From Bacteroidales bacterium (GTDB lineage Bacteria > Bacteroidota > Bacteroidia > Bacteroidales > UBA932), in the NCBI GenBank assembly GCA_016285215.1, contig JAEEQI010000112.1:1-7897 (forward strand): DNA of 7,897 nt, given 5' to 3'. A program made the translations under genes and the position numbers. Within the stretch, counting starts at the first letter, position 1. Every line of letters starts with the position of its first letter. The notes below the pieces were generated by a model. That model did no database searches. It saw only the letters and a list, made by a program, of their open reading frames with translations, and was not told where the DNA came from. This document shows, in pieces, positions 1 to 6,550 of this stretch.

Positions 1-769
1 TATCGAAGGAAATGCCCAAGGCCTTGTAGGTCTGGTCAAAGCCATCGAACACCCAGCCGTTCATCATACTCCAGAGTTCGCGCACGTGCGGGTCTCCGGC
101 TTCCCAGTCTACCAGCATCTTGTGGACGTCGTCCAGCACCTCGGGGTGTTCCTTTTCCAACTTGGCGTAGGCCACATAGCAGTCACCTACCAGGTGGTCG
201 CCCTTCTTGCCGGTGCTCTCCGGAGTGGCTCCGTTGAAGAGTTTCTCCCAGGCGTACATACTCTTGCAGATGTGCACGCCGCGGTCGTTCACCAGGGTAG
301 CCTTGATAACCTCGTTGCCGCAGGCCTTCAGAAGGCGAGACACGCTGTCTCCCAGGAGGTTGTTGCGGATGTGGCCCAGGTGAAGGGGCTTGTTGGTGTT
401 GGGGCTGGAGAACTCCACCATAACCTTTTTGCCTGTAGAAGGCAGCTGGCCATAGTCGGCGTCCTCGGCAATGCCCTGCAGAACCTCGCTCCAGTAGAGC
501 GGGGAGAACTGCAGATTGAGGAAGCCCTTGACGCAGTTGAAGGCCGAAATTTCCTTCACGTTCTGCACCAGCCACTCGCCAATGGCATTGCCGGTGGCGT
601 CCGGGGCAGTATGGGTGATTTTCAAAAGCGGAAAGGTGACCAGGGTATAGTCACCTTCAAATTCTTTACGGGTTACCGAAACCTGCAGGGAGGATTCGGG
701 AACTTCGGCCCCATAGAGGGCCTTGATGGCAGCAGCGGCCTGCTGCTGAATAAACTGTTCTGCGCTCAT
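1..769 (-). CDS. argS: Arginyl-tRNA synthetase, N-terminal 256 residues (cut by left window edge)
   Basis: Class I aminoacyl-tRNA synthetase that charges tRNA-Arg with arginine in the cytoplasm. Only the first 256 codons are in the window; the family is usually about 550-600 residues, so the KMSKS-like region and the anticodon-binding domain lie off the left edge. Seen directly: an N-terminal additional domain typical of ArgRS (residues 1 to about 105, with KGFLNLQ near 81-87), then the catalytic-domain entry SSPNTNKPLHLGH at 121-133, whose HLGH is the HIGH signature. This is followed by IRNNLLGDS and by LVNDRG at 159-164, both strongly conserved in ArgRS. The ATG (767-769) shares one base with the rpoD stop codon (TAATG), which fixes the start and suggests translational coupling to rpoD. 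There is no Shine-Dalgarno sequence, which is normal for Bacteroidetes. Confidence 0.97.
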   Translation of the reverse strand, partial: MSAEQFIQQQAAAAIKALYGAEVPESSLQVSVTRKEFEGDYTLVTFPLLKITHTAPDATGNAIGEWLVQNVKEISAFNCVKGFLNLQFSPLYWSEVLQGIAEDADYGQLPSTGKKVMVEFSSPNTNKPLHLGHIRNNLLGDSVSRLLKACGNEVIKATLVNDRGVHICKSMYAWEKLFNGATPESTGKKGDHLVGDCYVAYAKLEKEHPEVLDDVHKMLVDWEAGDPHVRELWSMMNGWVFDGFDQTYKALGISFD

Positions 770-1629
770 TATCCCAAATAGCCTTTAAGCAGTTTGGAAC
801 GGGAAGGGCTCTTGAGACGGCGGATGGCCTTCTCCTTAATCTGACGCACACGCTCGCGGGTAAGGCCAAAACGCTCGCCAATCTCTTCCAGCGTCATCTC
901 CTGGCAACCGATGCCAAAGAAAGACTTCACAATCTCTCTTTCACGGTCCGTGAGGGTGCTCAGGGCACGCTCAATCTCGGTATTGAGGCTCTCGTTTACC
1001 AGACCGCGGTCTGCAGACGGGGAATCGTCGTTGGGCAGAACATCCAGCAGGCTGTTGTCTTCTCCTTCCACGAAGGGAGCGTCCACGCTCACGTGGCGGC
1101 TGCCCACACGCAGGGTGTCGGAGATCTTGTCCTTGGGAACGTCAATCATCTCGGACAGTTCCTCGTTCGTAGGCTGGCGCTCGTTCTCCTGCTCAAAGCG
1201 GGTGAGGGCCTTGTTGATCTTATTCAGGGAGCCCACCTGGTTCAGAGGCAGACGGACGATACGGCTTTGCTCGGCCAGGGCCTGAAGAATGCTCTGGCGG
1301 ATCCACCACACGGCGTAGGAAATGAATTTGAAACCACGGGTTTCGTCGAATTTCTCGGCGGCTTTGATGAGGCCCAGATTACCCTCGTTGATGAGGTCGG
1401 GCAGGCTCAGACCCTGGTTCTGATACTGTTTGGCAACAGATACTACGAAACGGAGGTTGGCACGGGTCAGTTTTTCCAGAGCCTCCTGGTCACCTTTGCG
1501 AATGCGCTGGGCCAGTTCCACTTCTTCATCGGGGGTAACGAGTTCCTCGCGGCCGATTTCCTGCAGGTACTTGTCCAGCGACGCGCTCTCGCGGTTGGTG
1601 ATGGACTTGGTGATCTTTAATTGACGCAT
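769..1629 (-). CDS. rpoD: Primary (housekeeping) RNA polymerase sigma factor, Bacteroidetes short type
   Basis: Sigma-70 family factor, 286 residues, that directs RNA polymerase to housekeeping promoters. The N-terminus [15 protein letters not shown] is the characteristic start of Bacteroidetes primary sigma factors, which lack region 1.1. Region 1.2 is around 16-45 ([12 protein letters not shown]). Region 2 spans about 52-122, with [12 protein letters not shown] and the -10-contacting [12 protein letters not shown] at 103-114. Region 3 follows to about 205 and includes the [14 protein letters not shown] segment. Region 4 (about 218-276) has the -35-contacting helix-turn-helix [20 protein letters not shown]. 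All regions are intact. The protein is consistent with the TTTG/TAnnTTTG promoter found upstream of the his genes. The gene follows htrA after 76 bases that contain a strong hairpin, and it overlaps argS by one base. No Shine-Dalgarno sequence is visible. Identification is very secure. Confidence 0.98.
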   Translation of the reverse strand: MRQLKITKSITNRESASLDKYLQEIGREELVTPDEEVELAQRIRKGDQEALEKLTRANLRFVVSVAKQYQNQGLSLPDLINEGNLGLIKAAEKFDETRGFKFISYAVWWIRQSILQALAEQSRIVRLPLNQVGSLNKINKALTRFEQENERQPTNEELSEMIDVPKDKISDTLRVGSRHVSVDAPFVEGEDNSLLDVLPNDDSPSADRGLVNESLNTEIERALSTLTDREREIVKSFFGIGCQEMTLEEIGERFGLTRERVRQIKEKAIRRLKSPSRSKLLKGYLG

Positions 1630-1637
1630 TATCTTAC

Positions 1638-1667
1638 TATAAATATTTCGGTCAGCTCCTACAGCAA
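1638..1667 (-). promoter_or_regulatory. Weak candidate rpoD promoter (TTG, 19 bases, TATTTATA)
   Basis: On the minus strand a TTG (1665-1667) is separated by 19 bases from TATTTATA (1638-1645). The second box matches 4 of the 6 fixed positions of TAnnTTTG. If it is used, transcription would begin within a few bases of the rpoD ATG at 1629. Both boxes overlap the hairpin at 1644-1683. It may be chance: the match is partial and AT-rich sequence gives such hits easily. Confidence 0.25.
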
Positions 1668-1683
1668 GGAACTGACCGAAATA
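1644..1683 (-). terminator. Hairpin between htrA and rpoD; possible terminator or rpoD leader structure
   Basis: Perfect 12-bp arms, TATTTCGGTCAG (1644-1655) and CTGACCGAAATA (1672-1683), are followed inward by one mismatch (1656/1671) and 4 more pairs (1657-1660 with 1667-1670), closing a 6-base loop. Read in the direction of htrA, the stem begins 22 bases after the htrA stop codon. It is followed by TTTATAGT, only a short and interrupted T-run, so it would be a weak intrinsic terminator for htrA. It ends 14 bases before the rpoD start codon, so it could instead be a structured rpoD 5' leader or an RNA-processing or stability element between htrA and rpoD. The structure is certain; the role is not. 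Confidence 0.6.
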
Positions 1684-1705
1684 CGTAAGTTACTGCGGCA
1701 ATTCC

Positions 1706-3160
1706 TTACTTGCCGAAACCAAAGTAGAAGGTTCTTCCGTTCTTGTCCACACCTTCAATGTAGATGGCGCGGGTGGCCTTCTTGGCCTTGGCTACGACGT
1801 CTTCGGGTTTTGAGACGGGCTCATCGTTCACATACAGAATGATGCTGCCGGCCTTGGCTCCGGATTCGGCCATCTTTCCGCTGCCCAGGGAGACAATCTC
1901 CACACCGGACTTGAGTCCCAGTGCTTTGAGCGTTTCGGGGTTGGCAGCTTTGAGATTGGCACCGTAGAAAGCAACCGCACCATCCTGGGAAGTGGCTCCG
2001 TTCTGCTGGGAGCTGGCCTGGAACACCACTTGGGTCTCCTGGGTCTTTCCTTCACGGATATAGGTGATGGTGGCTTTGTCTCCGGGGTGGTAAGTGCTCA
2101 CCTTGACCTGAACCGAAGAAGCGTCCGTAATCTTCTGGCCGTCAATGGCTATGATAACGTCGTCTTTCTTAAGGCCGGCCTTGTCGGCAGCACTTCCCTT
2201 CAAAACCTCGTTAATATATACGCCGCTGACGGAGGAAAGTTTCATTTCGTCAGCAAACTTTTTGTCTACGGTTGCCATAGTAATTCCCAGCACCGCGCGC
2301 TTGACGGAACCAAAGTCCATAAGGTCCTGGGCCACGCGCTTGACAATGTTCACGGGAACGGCAAAGGAGTAGCCGGTGTAGGAGCCCGTCTGGGACACAA
2401 TGGCGGTGTTGATACCCACCAGTTCACCCTTCTTGTTAACCAGGGCGCCGCCGGAGTTGCCGGGGTTCACGGCTGCATCGGTCTGGATGAAAGACTCAAT
2501 CTTGAACTCGCCGGAATTGTCTGGCATAGAACGGCCCTTGGCGCTCACGATACCGGCGGTGATGGTACTGCGCAGCTGGGCACCCAGCGGGGAGCCAATG
2601 GCCAGCACCCACTCACCCAGGCGGAGCTTGTCGCTGTCTCCCAGCGGAATAGTGGGAAGACCCGTGGCGTCTACCTTGATGATGGCCACGTCGGTGGCGG
2701 GGTCTGCACCCACAACCGTAGCCTCATACTGCTGGTTGTTATTGAGGGTCACCTGGATGGAGGTGGCACCGCTCACCACGTGATTGTTGGTTACAATGTA
2801 GCCGTCGGGCCGAATGATAACACCGGAGCCGCTGACCTTCTGTTCCTGGGAACGCGGCTGGCCAAAGCCGTAGCCGTCTCCAAAGCCGAAGAAGAACTCG
2901 AACGGATCAATGGAACGGGACTGGCGCTGAACGGTTACCTCTACGTAAACAACGGCCTCCACGGCGCTCTCTGCCGCGTAGGTAAAATCCGGATAATCGG
3001 TTTCTGCCAAATTGACAGTGCGGTATTCTACGGCGTTACCGGACATATCGGTAGCGGGTTGCACCTCGGGAGTCTGGGGTTCGGTAGCTTTCACAACGGC
3101 ATAAGCGGTAATACCACCGGCAATAATGGAAAGCAGTACAGTCAAGAATCCTCTTTTCAT
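1706..3160 (-). CDS. htrA: Periplasmic HtrA/DegP-family serine protease (trypsin-like domain plus two PDZ domains)
   Basis: ATP-independent serine endoprotease/chaperone that handles misfolded envelope proteins. It has 484 residues, normal for a two-PDZ DegP/DegQ-type protein. An N-terminal hydrophobic stretch (about 5-23) after MKRG indicates export. AYA at 19-21 could be a signal-peptidase site, though an uncleaved anchor is also possible. The protease domain spans about 60-280, with the catalytic triad His127 (TNNHVV), Asp157 (ATDVAI) and Ser236 (GNSGGAL). A Phe/Gly-rich segment at 84-100 corresponds to the flexible LA-loop region. PDZ1 spans about 285-380 (GVYINEVLKGSAADKAGL...DVIIAIDGQ) and PDZ2 about 395-484, preceded by a Gln/Ser/Gly linker. 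The start is followed by a strongly charged-then-hydrophobic signal sequence and preceded by AT-rich sequence with no Shine-Dalgarno. It diverges from the his operon. The product could be called DegP, DegQ or Do; these cannot be told apart here. Confidence 0.95.
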   Translation of the reverse strand: MKRGFLTVLLSIIAGGITAYAVVKATEPQTPEVQPATDMSGNAVEYRTVNLAETDYPDFTYAAESAVEAVVYVEVTVQRQSRSIDPFEFFFGFGDGYGFGQPRSQEQKVSGSGVIIRPDGYIVTNNHVVSGATSIQVTLNNNQQYEATVVGADPATDVAIIKVDATGLPTIPLGDSDKLRLGEWVLAIGSPLGAQLRSTITAGIVSAKGRSMPDNSGEFKIESFIQTDAAVNPGNSGGALVNKKGELVGINTAIVSQTGSYTGYSFAVPVNIVKRVAQDLMDFGSVKRAVLGITMATVDKKFADEMKLSSVSGVYINEVLKGSAADKAGLKKDDVIIAIDGQKITDASSVQVKVSTYHPGDKATITYIREGKTQETQVVFQASSQQNGATSQDGAVAFYGANLKAANPETLKALGLKSGVEIVSLGSGKMAESGAKAGSIILYVNDEPVSKPEDVVAKAKKATRAIYIEGVDKNGRTFYFGFGK

Positions 3161-3231
3161 ATATCTATAATTTTTAAAATTTTTTTCCGAACGTCTTCTT
3201 ACTCAAAAGCTGTGCCACTGCAAATTTTAGC

Positions 3232-3250
3232 AAGAATCATTTGCATTCTT
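3232..3250. repeat. Short inverted repeat overlapping the his -33 box
   Basis: AAGAAT (3232-3237) and ATTCTT (3245-3250) form 6-bp perfect arms separated by 7 bases. The spacer contains the TTTG -33 element of the his promoter (3240-3243). The arrangement resembles a small operator, but short AT-rich inverted repeats arise easily by chance and no regulator is encoded nearby. Confidence 0.3.
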
Positions 3251-3270
3251 AAAATTTCTTAATACCTTTG
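3240..3270 (+). promoter_or_regulatory. Bacteroidetes consensus housekeeping promoter of the his operon
   Basis: TTTG (3240-3243), exactly 19 bases, then TACCTTTG (3263-3270). This is a full match to the published Bacteroidetes promoter TTTG-N19-TAnnTTTG recognised by the primary sigma factor, a copy of which is encoded at 769-1629. Transcription is inferred to begin about 3-8 bases after the -7 box, at roughly 3273-3278. That is essentially at the leader-peptide ATG (3277). Confidence 0.88.
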
Positions 3271-3276
3271 TGGCAG

Positions 3277-3330
3277 ATGAAAACGATGAACGCATACCAT
3301 CATCACCACCGTACCCTCCAGGTCCGGTAG
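3277..3330 (+). CDS. hisL: his operon leader peptide, 17 residues with four consecutive histidines
   Basis: The small open reading frame encodes MKTMNAYHHHHRTLQVR and stops at TAG (3328-3330). Four tandem His codons, CAT CAT CAC CAC, lie at 3298-3309. A run of codons for the end product, upstream of the first biosynthetic gene and followed by a terminator, is the hallmark of ribosome-mediated attenuation. The peptide itself is probably not functional; its translation rate would sense charged tRNA-His. The start at 3277 is preferred because it is the first ATG after the promoter. ATG 3286 is an in-frame alternative that keeps all His codons. No Shine-Dalgarno sequence is present and the untranslated leader would be only a few bases. 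The stop codon lies inside the 5' arm of the antiterminator. The peptide has not been checked for conservation. Confidence 0.88.
   Translation: MKTMNAYHHHHRTLQVR
3308..3328 (+). promoter_or_regulatory. Candidate pause/protector hairpin inside the his leader reading frame
   Basis: ACCG (3308-3311) can pair with CGGT (3325-3328), followed after one T/C mismatch by ACC (3313-3315) with GGT (3321-3323), with a 5-base loop. It begins at the last His codon and covers the first bases of the antiterminator 5' arm. It could thus act as the 1:2 protector that competes with the antiterminator when the ribosome is absent or has left. A second, longer-range option is GCATAC (3292-3297) with GTATGC (3338-3343). 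Both are modest in strength. Confidence 0.45.
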
Positions 3331-3368
3331 GTTTTTCGTATGCACACACCCATACAAGGCTTGCCGGA
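3323..3368 (+). promoter_or_regulatory. his attenuator: antiterminator (2:3) stem
   Basis: The segment 3323-3335 (TCCGGTAGGTTTT) pairs without interruption with 3356-3368 (AAGGCTTGCCGGA), giving 13 pairs, four of them G-U. Enclosed, after a 2-base bulge (3336-3337), is a further 5-bp helix, GTATG (3338-3342) with CATAC (3351-3355), closing an 8-base loop. The right arm is the entire left arm of the terminator, so the two structures exclude each other. A ribosome stalled at the His codons would leave 3323 onward free to form this stem and let RNA polymerase continue into hisG. A ribosome at the TAG (3328-3330) would cover the left arm and favour termination. Confidence 0.8.
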
Positions 3369-3387
3369 ACCCCGGTGAGCCTTTTTT
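3356..3387 (+). terminator. his attenuator: intrinsic terminator (3:4)
   Basis: The 12-bp stem AAGGCTTGCCGG (3356-3367) with CCGGTGAGCCTT (3372-3383) has two central G-U pairs and a 4-base AACC loop. It is followed by a T-run through 3387 (six Ts from 3382, two of them in the stem). This is a canonical Rho-independent terminator located before hisG, 23 bases upstream of its ATG. Its left arm is shared with the antiterminator, as expected for an attenuator. Confidence 0.88.
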
Positions 3388-3410
3388 ATGTTAATAAATT
3401 TATACTCAAT

Positions 3411-4262
3411 ATGTTAAGGTTAGCTATTCAATCGAAGGGGCGTCTGAGCGACGAGAGCACCGCCCTCCTCAAAGAGATAGGAGTGAGCCTGGACGACTCG
3501 CACCGCAAGTTCCTCCTGCAGGCCCAGGGCCTTCCGCTGGAACTGCTGTACCTGCGGGACGACGACATCCCCCAGGTGGTCTCCGACGGCACCGCCGCCC
3601 TGGGCATCGTGGGCCTCAACGAAGTGGAGGAGCGCGGTCTCCCCGTAAAGATTGTCAAGAAACTGGGCTTTGGCAACTGCCGCATCTCGCTGGCTGTTCC
3701 CAAAAACGCCGGTTACGACGGTCCCCAGTGGTTCAACGGCAAGCGCATCGCCACCTCCTACCCCAACATCCTCAACAAGTGGCTGCAGGAGAACGGCGTA
3801 GACGCCAAGGTGCAGGTCATCACGGGTTCCGTGGAAGTAGCCCCCGCCGCCGGCATAGCCGACGCCATCTTTGACATCGTTTCCTCCGGCGGCACGCTGG
3901 TAGCCAACGGCCTGCTGGAAGTGGAGAAGGTCTTCTACTCGGAAGCCGTCCTTATCTCCGGCGGAGAACTGGGGGCCGAAGGCGAGGAAATCCTCAAGGA
4001 AATGCTCTTCCGCATTGATTCGGCCCAGGTGAGCCGCGGCAAGAAGTACCTTCTGATGAACATCCCCACCAGCGCTGTGGACGAGGCCATCCGAATTATC
4101 CCCGCTATGCGCAGCCCCACCATTATGCCCCTGGCGGCCGAAGGCTGGTGCTCGATGCACTCCGTAGTGGACGAGGCCGACCTCTGGGAAAAAGTAAAAC
4201 TGCTGAAGGCCATAGGGGCCGAAGGCATCCTGGTGCTGAACATTGACAAAATCATCCCTTAA
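3411..4262 (+). CDS. hisG: ATP phosphoribosyltransferase, long (HisG-L) form
   Basis: Catalyses the first, committed step of histidine biosynthesis: ATP + PRPP to phosphoribosyl-ATP. It has 283 residues, the normal length of the long form, which carries its own regulatory domain. The N-terminus MLRLAIQSKGRL matches the family start. LRDDDIP is at 49-54. The PRPP-binding region is VEVAPAAGIADAIFDIVSSGGTL-like at 141-163, with acidic residues Asp151 and Asp155. The C-terminal ACT-like domain (about 211-283, beginning KKYLLMNIP) is where histidine feedback is known to act in this family. The ATG at 3411 is chosen although the frame stays open back to a GTG at 3270. The upstream part runs through the promoter box, the leader peptide and the terminator, and adds unrelated sequence. 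Translation starts after an AT-rich stretch without Shine-Dalgarno, just past the attenuator. hisD follows after 3 bases. Confidence 0.97.
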   Translation: MLRLAIQSKGRLSDESTALLKEIGVSLDDSHRKFLLQAQGLPLELLYLRDDDIPQVVSDGTAALGIVGLNEVEERGLPVKIVKKLGFGNCRISLAVPKNAGYDGPQWFNGKRIATSYPNILNKWLQENGVDAKVQVITGSVEVAPAAGIADAIFDIVSSGGTLVANGLLEVEKVFYSEAVLISGGELGAEGEEILKEMLFRIDSAQVSRGKKYLLMNIPTSAVDEAIRIIPAMRSPTIMPLAAEGWCSMHSVVDEADLWEKVKLLKAIGAEGILVLNIDKIIP

Positions 4263-4265
4263 TTT

Positions 4266-5522
4266 ATGATCCAGATTCTGCAGAACCCGTCCCGCGATAC
4301 TTGGGAAGCCCTTTGCCGCCGTCCCGCCTCCGATAATCCGGTGGTGCTGGAGCGCGTCAAAGGCATCCTGCAGCGCGTGAAGGAGCAAGGCGACGAAGCC
4401 CTCCGCGCCCTTTCCCAGGAAATTGACGGCCGTCCCCTGGACGCCATCGAGGTAAGCAAGGCCGAGATTAAAAAGGCCGAAGAAAGCGTCTCCCCCGCCG
4501 TCAAGGAAGCCATTGCCCAGGCCGCCCAAAACATCCGCGCTTTCCACGAGGCCCAGCAGCCCCGCGAGATTAGCGTAGAGACCGCCCCCGGCGTCCGCTG
4601 CATCCAGCGGCCCGTGCCCATCCAGCGGGTGGGTCTGTACATCCCCGGCGGCAGCGCTCCCCTCTTCTCCACCGTGCTTATGCTGGCCCTTCCGGCCCGG
4701 ATTGCCGGCTGTCCCGAGGTGGTGCTCTGCACCCCCGCCGAGAGCCCCGAGGTGCTGTACGCAGCCGCCTGCTGCGGCATCCACCGCATCTTCCGGCTGG
4801 GCGGTGCCCAGGCCATTGCCGCTATGGGTTATGGAACGGAGAGCGTCCCCAAGGTGGACAAAATCTTCGGCCCGGGTAATCAATATGTGACCACCGCCAA
4901 GCAGCTTTTGAGCGCCGGCACCGTGGCCATTGATATGCCCGCCGGTCCTTCGGAGGTGATGGTGCTGGCCGATGCCTCCACCCCCGCCACCTTTGCCGCC
5001 GCCGACCTCCTCTCCCAGGCCGAGCACGGCCCCGACAGCCAGGTGATGCTGGTCTGCGAATCGGAGGAAACCTGCCGGAAGATTCTCGCCGAGGTGGAGC
5101 GGCAGACCGCGCTTCTTCCCCGCAGTGCCATTGCCCTGCAGGCGCTGGAGAAGAGCCGGGCCTTTGTCTTCGGCCCGGAAGAGACCGTCGCCTTTGCCAA
5201 CGCGTATGCTCCCGAGCACCTGATCATTGCCACCGAGAAGCCCTGGGCCGTTGCCAACCGCATTACCAATGCCGGCAGCGTGTTTGTGGGCCTCTATACT
5301 CCGGAAAGCGCCGGCGACTATGCCTCCGGCACCAACCACACCCTTCCCACCTGCGGCTGGGCCCGCGCCTTCAGCGGCGTGAACCTGGACAGCTTCTACC
5401 GCAAGATGACCCTGCAGGAAATTAGCCAGGAAGGCCTCCGGGGCCTCTCCCGGACCATTGTTTCTATGGCCGAAGCCGAAGGACTTCAGGCCCACGCCAA
5501 CGCCGTAACCGTAAGAATATGA
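4266..5522 (+). CDS. hisD: Histidinol dehydrogenase
   Basis: Zinc- and NAD-dependent enzyme that performs the last two steps, L-histidinol to L-histidinal to L-histidine. It has 418 residues, close to the usual 430. All key residues known from E. coli HisD are visible with the same spacing: zinc ligands Gln251 and His254 (SQAEHG), Asp351 (AGDYASG) and His410 (LQAHA), and catalytic Glu317-His318 (YAPEHL). The signature regions IFGPGNQYVTTAK (200-212) and DMPAGPSEVMVLAD (223-236) are intact. The gene starts 3 bases after the hisG stop and ends in an ATGA overlap with hisC, so it is in the middle of a tightly packed operon. Confidence 0.97.
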   Translation: MIQILQNPSRDTWEALCRRPASDNPVVLERVKGILQRVKEQGDEALRALSQEIDGRPLDAIEVSKAEIKKAEESVSPAVKEAIAQAAQNIRAFHEAQQPREISVETAPGVRCIQRPVPIQRVGLYIPGGSAPLFSTVLMLALPARIAGCPEVVLCTPAESPEVLYAAACCGIHRIFRLGGAQAIAAMGYGTESVPKVDKIFGPGNQYVTTAKQLLSAGTVAIDMPAGPSEVMVLADASTPATFAAADLLSQAEHGPDSQVMLVCESEETCRKILAEVERQTALLPRSAIALQALEKSRAFVFGPEETVAFANAYAPEHLIIATEKPWAVANRITNAGSVFVGLYTPESAGDYASGTNHTLPTCGWARAFSGVNLDSFYRKMTLQEISQEGLRGLSRTIVSMAEAEGLQAHANAVTVRI

Positions 5523-6550
5523 TCGAACTTGAACAACTGGTGCGCCCCAATATCCGCACCCTCTCCCCCTATTCCACCGCCCGTGACGAGTGCCAGGGAA
5601 CTCCGGACATCTTCCTGGATGCCAACGAGAGCCCCTATGCCGGCATTGGGTACAACCGCTATCCGGATCCCCGGCAGAAAGCGCTCAAGGCCCGCGTTTC
5701 GGCCCTTAAAGGACTGCCCGTGGAGAACATCTTCCTGGGCAACGGCAGCGACGAAGCCATTGACCTGATGTTCCGCATCTTCTGTACCCCGGGAAAGGAC
5801 AACGCCGTGGCCATTGTTCCCAGTTACGGAATGTACGCCGTGGCGGCCGATATCAACGACGTTCAGATGCGCGGCGTGGCGCTGGGACCGGACTTCTCCC
5901 TGCCGGTGGAGGAACTGCTGAAAGCGGCCGACGAACGCACCAAGCTCCTGTTCCTCTGCAGCCCCAACAATCCTTCGGGCAATGCCTTTGAGGCAACCGA
6001 GATTCTGGAGCTGGTGGACCGCTTCCCCGGCATTGTGGTGCTGGACGAAGCCTATGCCGATTTCAGCGCCAAGGGCAGTCTGCGGTATCAGATTGCGCAG
6101 CGGCCCAACCTGGTGATCCTGCAGACCTTCTCCAAGGCCTACGGTATGGCCGGTCTGCGCATCGGAATGGCCTTTGCCAACGCCTACATCATTGATCTGA
6201 TGAACCGGGTCAAGTATCCTTACAACATCAGCCAGGCCACGCTGGACGCCGCCTTTAAGGCCCTGGACGAGCCCGTCCTGGCCCGGGTGGCCCAGATTGT
6301 GGTGCAGCGGACGCGGCTGGCTGGGGCCCTTCTGCGTTTCCCCTTTGTCAAGAAGGTCTGGCCCAGCGACGCCAACTTCCTGCTGGTGCAGGTGGACAAC
6401 CCCGACAGGCTTTACCAGCATCTTCTGGCAGACGGTATCATTGTCCGCAACCGCTCGCGCGTAACCGGCTGTGCCGGCTGCCTCCGCTTCACGGTGGGAA
6501 CCCCGGCCGAAAACGACAACTTGCTTAAATCCCTCGCCTCTTATGAATAA
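5519..6550 (+). CDS. hisC: Histidinol-phosphate aminotransferase
   Basis: PLP-dependent fold-type I aminotransferase that converts imidazole-acetol phosphate plus glutamate to L-histidinol phosphate. It has 343 residues, typical for the family. Seen: FLDANESPY at 32-40; GNGSDEAID at 74-82 (cofactor phosphate contact); CSPNNPSG at 147-154; DEAYADF at 176-182, with Asp176 expected to contact the PLP pyridine nitrogen; the PLP lysine Lys206 in [14 protein letters not shown] (203-216); and Arg323 in LRFTVG, the expected substrate-carboxylate arginine. The start overlaps the hisD stop (ATGA) and the end overlaps hisB by 8 bases. Family relatives with other aromatic substrates exist, but the position between hisD and hisB makes HisC secure. 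Confidence 0.96.
   Translation: MIELEQLVRPNIRTLSPYSTARDECQGTPDIFLDANESPYAGIGYNRYPDPRQKALKARVSALKGLPVENIFLGNGSDEAIDLMFRIFCTPGKDNAVAIVPSYGMYAVAADINDVQMRGVALGPDFSLPVEELLKAADERTKLLFLCSPNNPSGNAFEATEILELVDRFPGIVVLDEAYADFSAKGSLRYQIAQRPNLVILQTFSKAYGMAGLRIGMAFANAYIIDLMNRVKYPYNISQATLDAAFKALDEPVLARVAQIVVQRTRLAGALLRFPFVKKVWPSDANFLLVQVDNPDRLYQHLLADGIIVRNRSRVTGCAGCLRFTVGTPAENDNLLKSLASYE

Larger units (their letters stand above)
3161..3276. other. Divergent intergenic region between htrA and the his leader
   Basis: AT-rich spacer holding the his promoter on the plus strand and presumably the htrA promoter on the minus strand. No good TTTG/TAnnTTTG pair with correct spacing is found upstream of htrA. The nearest thing is AAAATTTG (minus strand, 3221-3228), which has no matching -33 box. 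htrA may therefore use a weaker promoter or an alternative sigma factor. The htrA 5' untranslated region contains T- and A-runs at 3171-3187 and no Shine-Dalgarno sequence. Confidence 0.6.

Noticed and set aside
86..781. 231-codon plus-strand frame at the left edge
   Set aside because: It is the complement of argS, whose HLGH motif and ArgRS-specific segments are clear on the minus strand.
2030..3262. 410-codon plus-strand frame opposite htrA
   Set aside because: It is antisense to a protease with a full catalytic triad and two PDZ domains. It has no recognisable domain and extends into the intergenic control region.
3161..3262. A consensus promoter for htrA in the divergent spacer
   Set aside because: Only isolated half-matches (for example AAAATTTG at 3221-3228 on the minus strand) were found, with no -33 box at proper spacing.
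3270..3410. Upstream in-frame extension of hisG from a GTG at 3270 (330 residues in total)
   Set aside because: The extension begins in the promoter -7 box and runs through the leader peptide, antiterminator and terminator. Its product does not resemble HisG, and ATG 3411 gives the exact family length and N-terminus.
3388..3417. Mini reading frame of 9 codons starting right after the terminator T-run and overlapping the hisG start
   Set aside because: It is very short and AT-rich with no recognisable signal. The overlap with the hisG ATG could affect initiation, but nothing in the sequence supports translation.
3420..5495. Long open frame of 691 codons on the minus strand opposite hisG and hisD
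   Set aside because: It lies wholly antisense to two well-identified genes. The Gly/His/Ala-rich, low-information product is typical of antisense frames in GC-rich genes.
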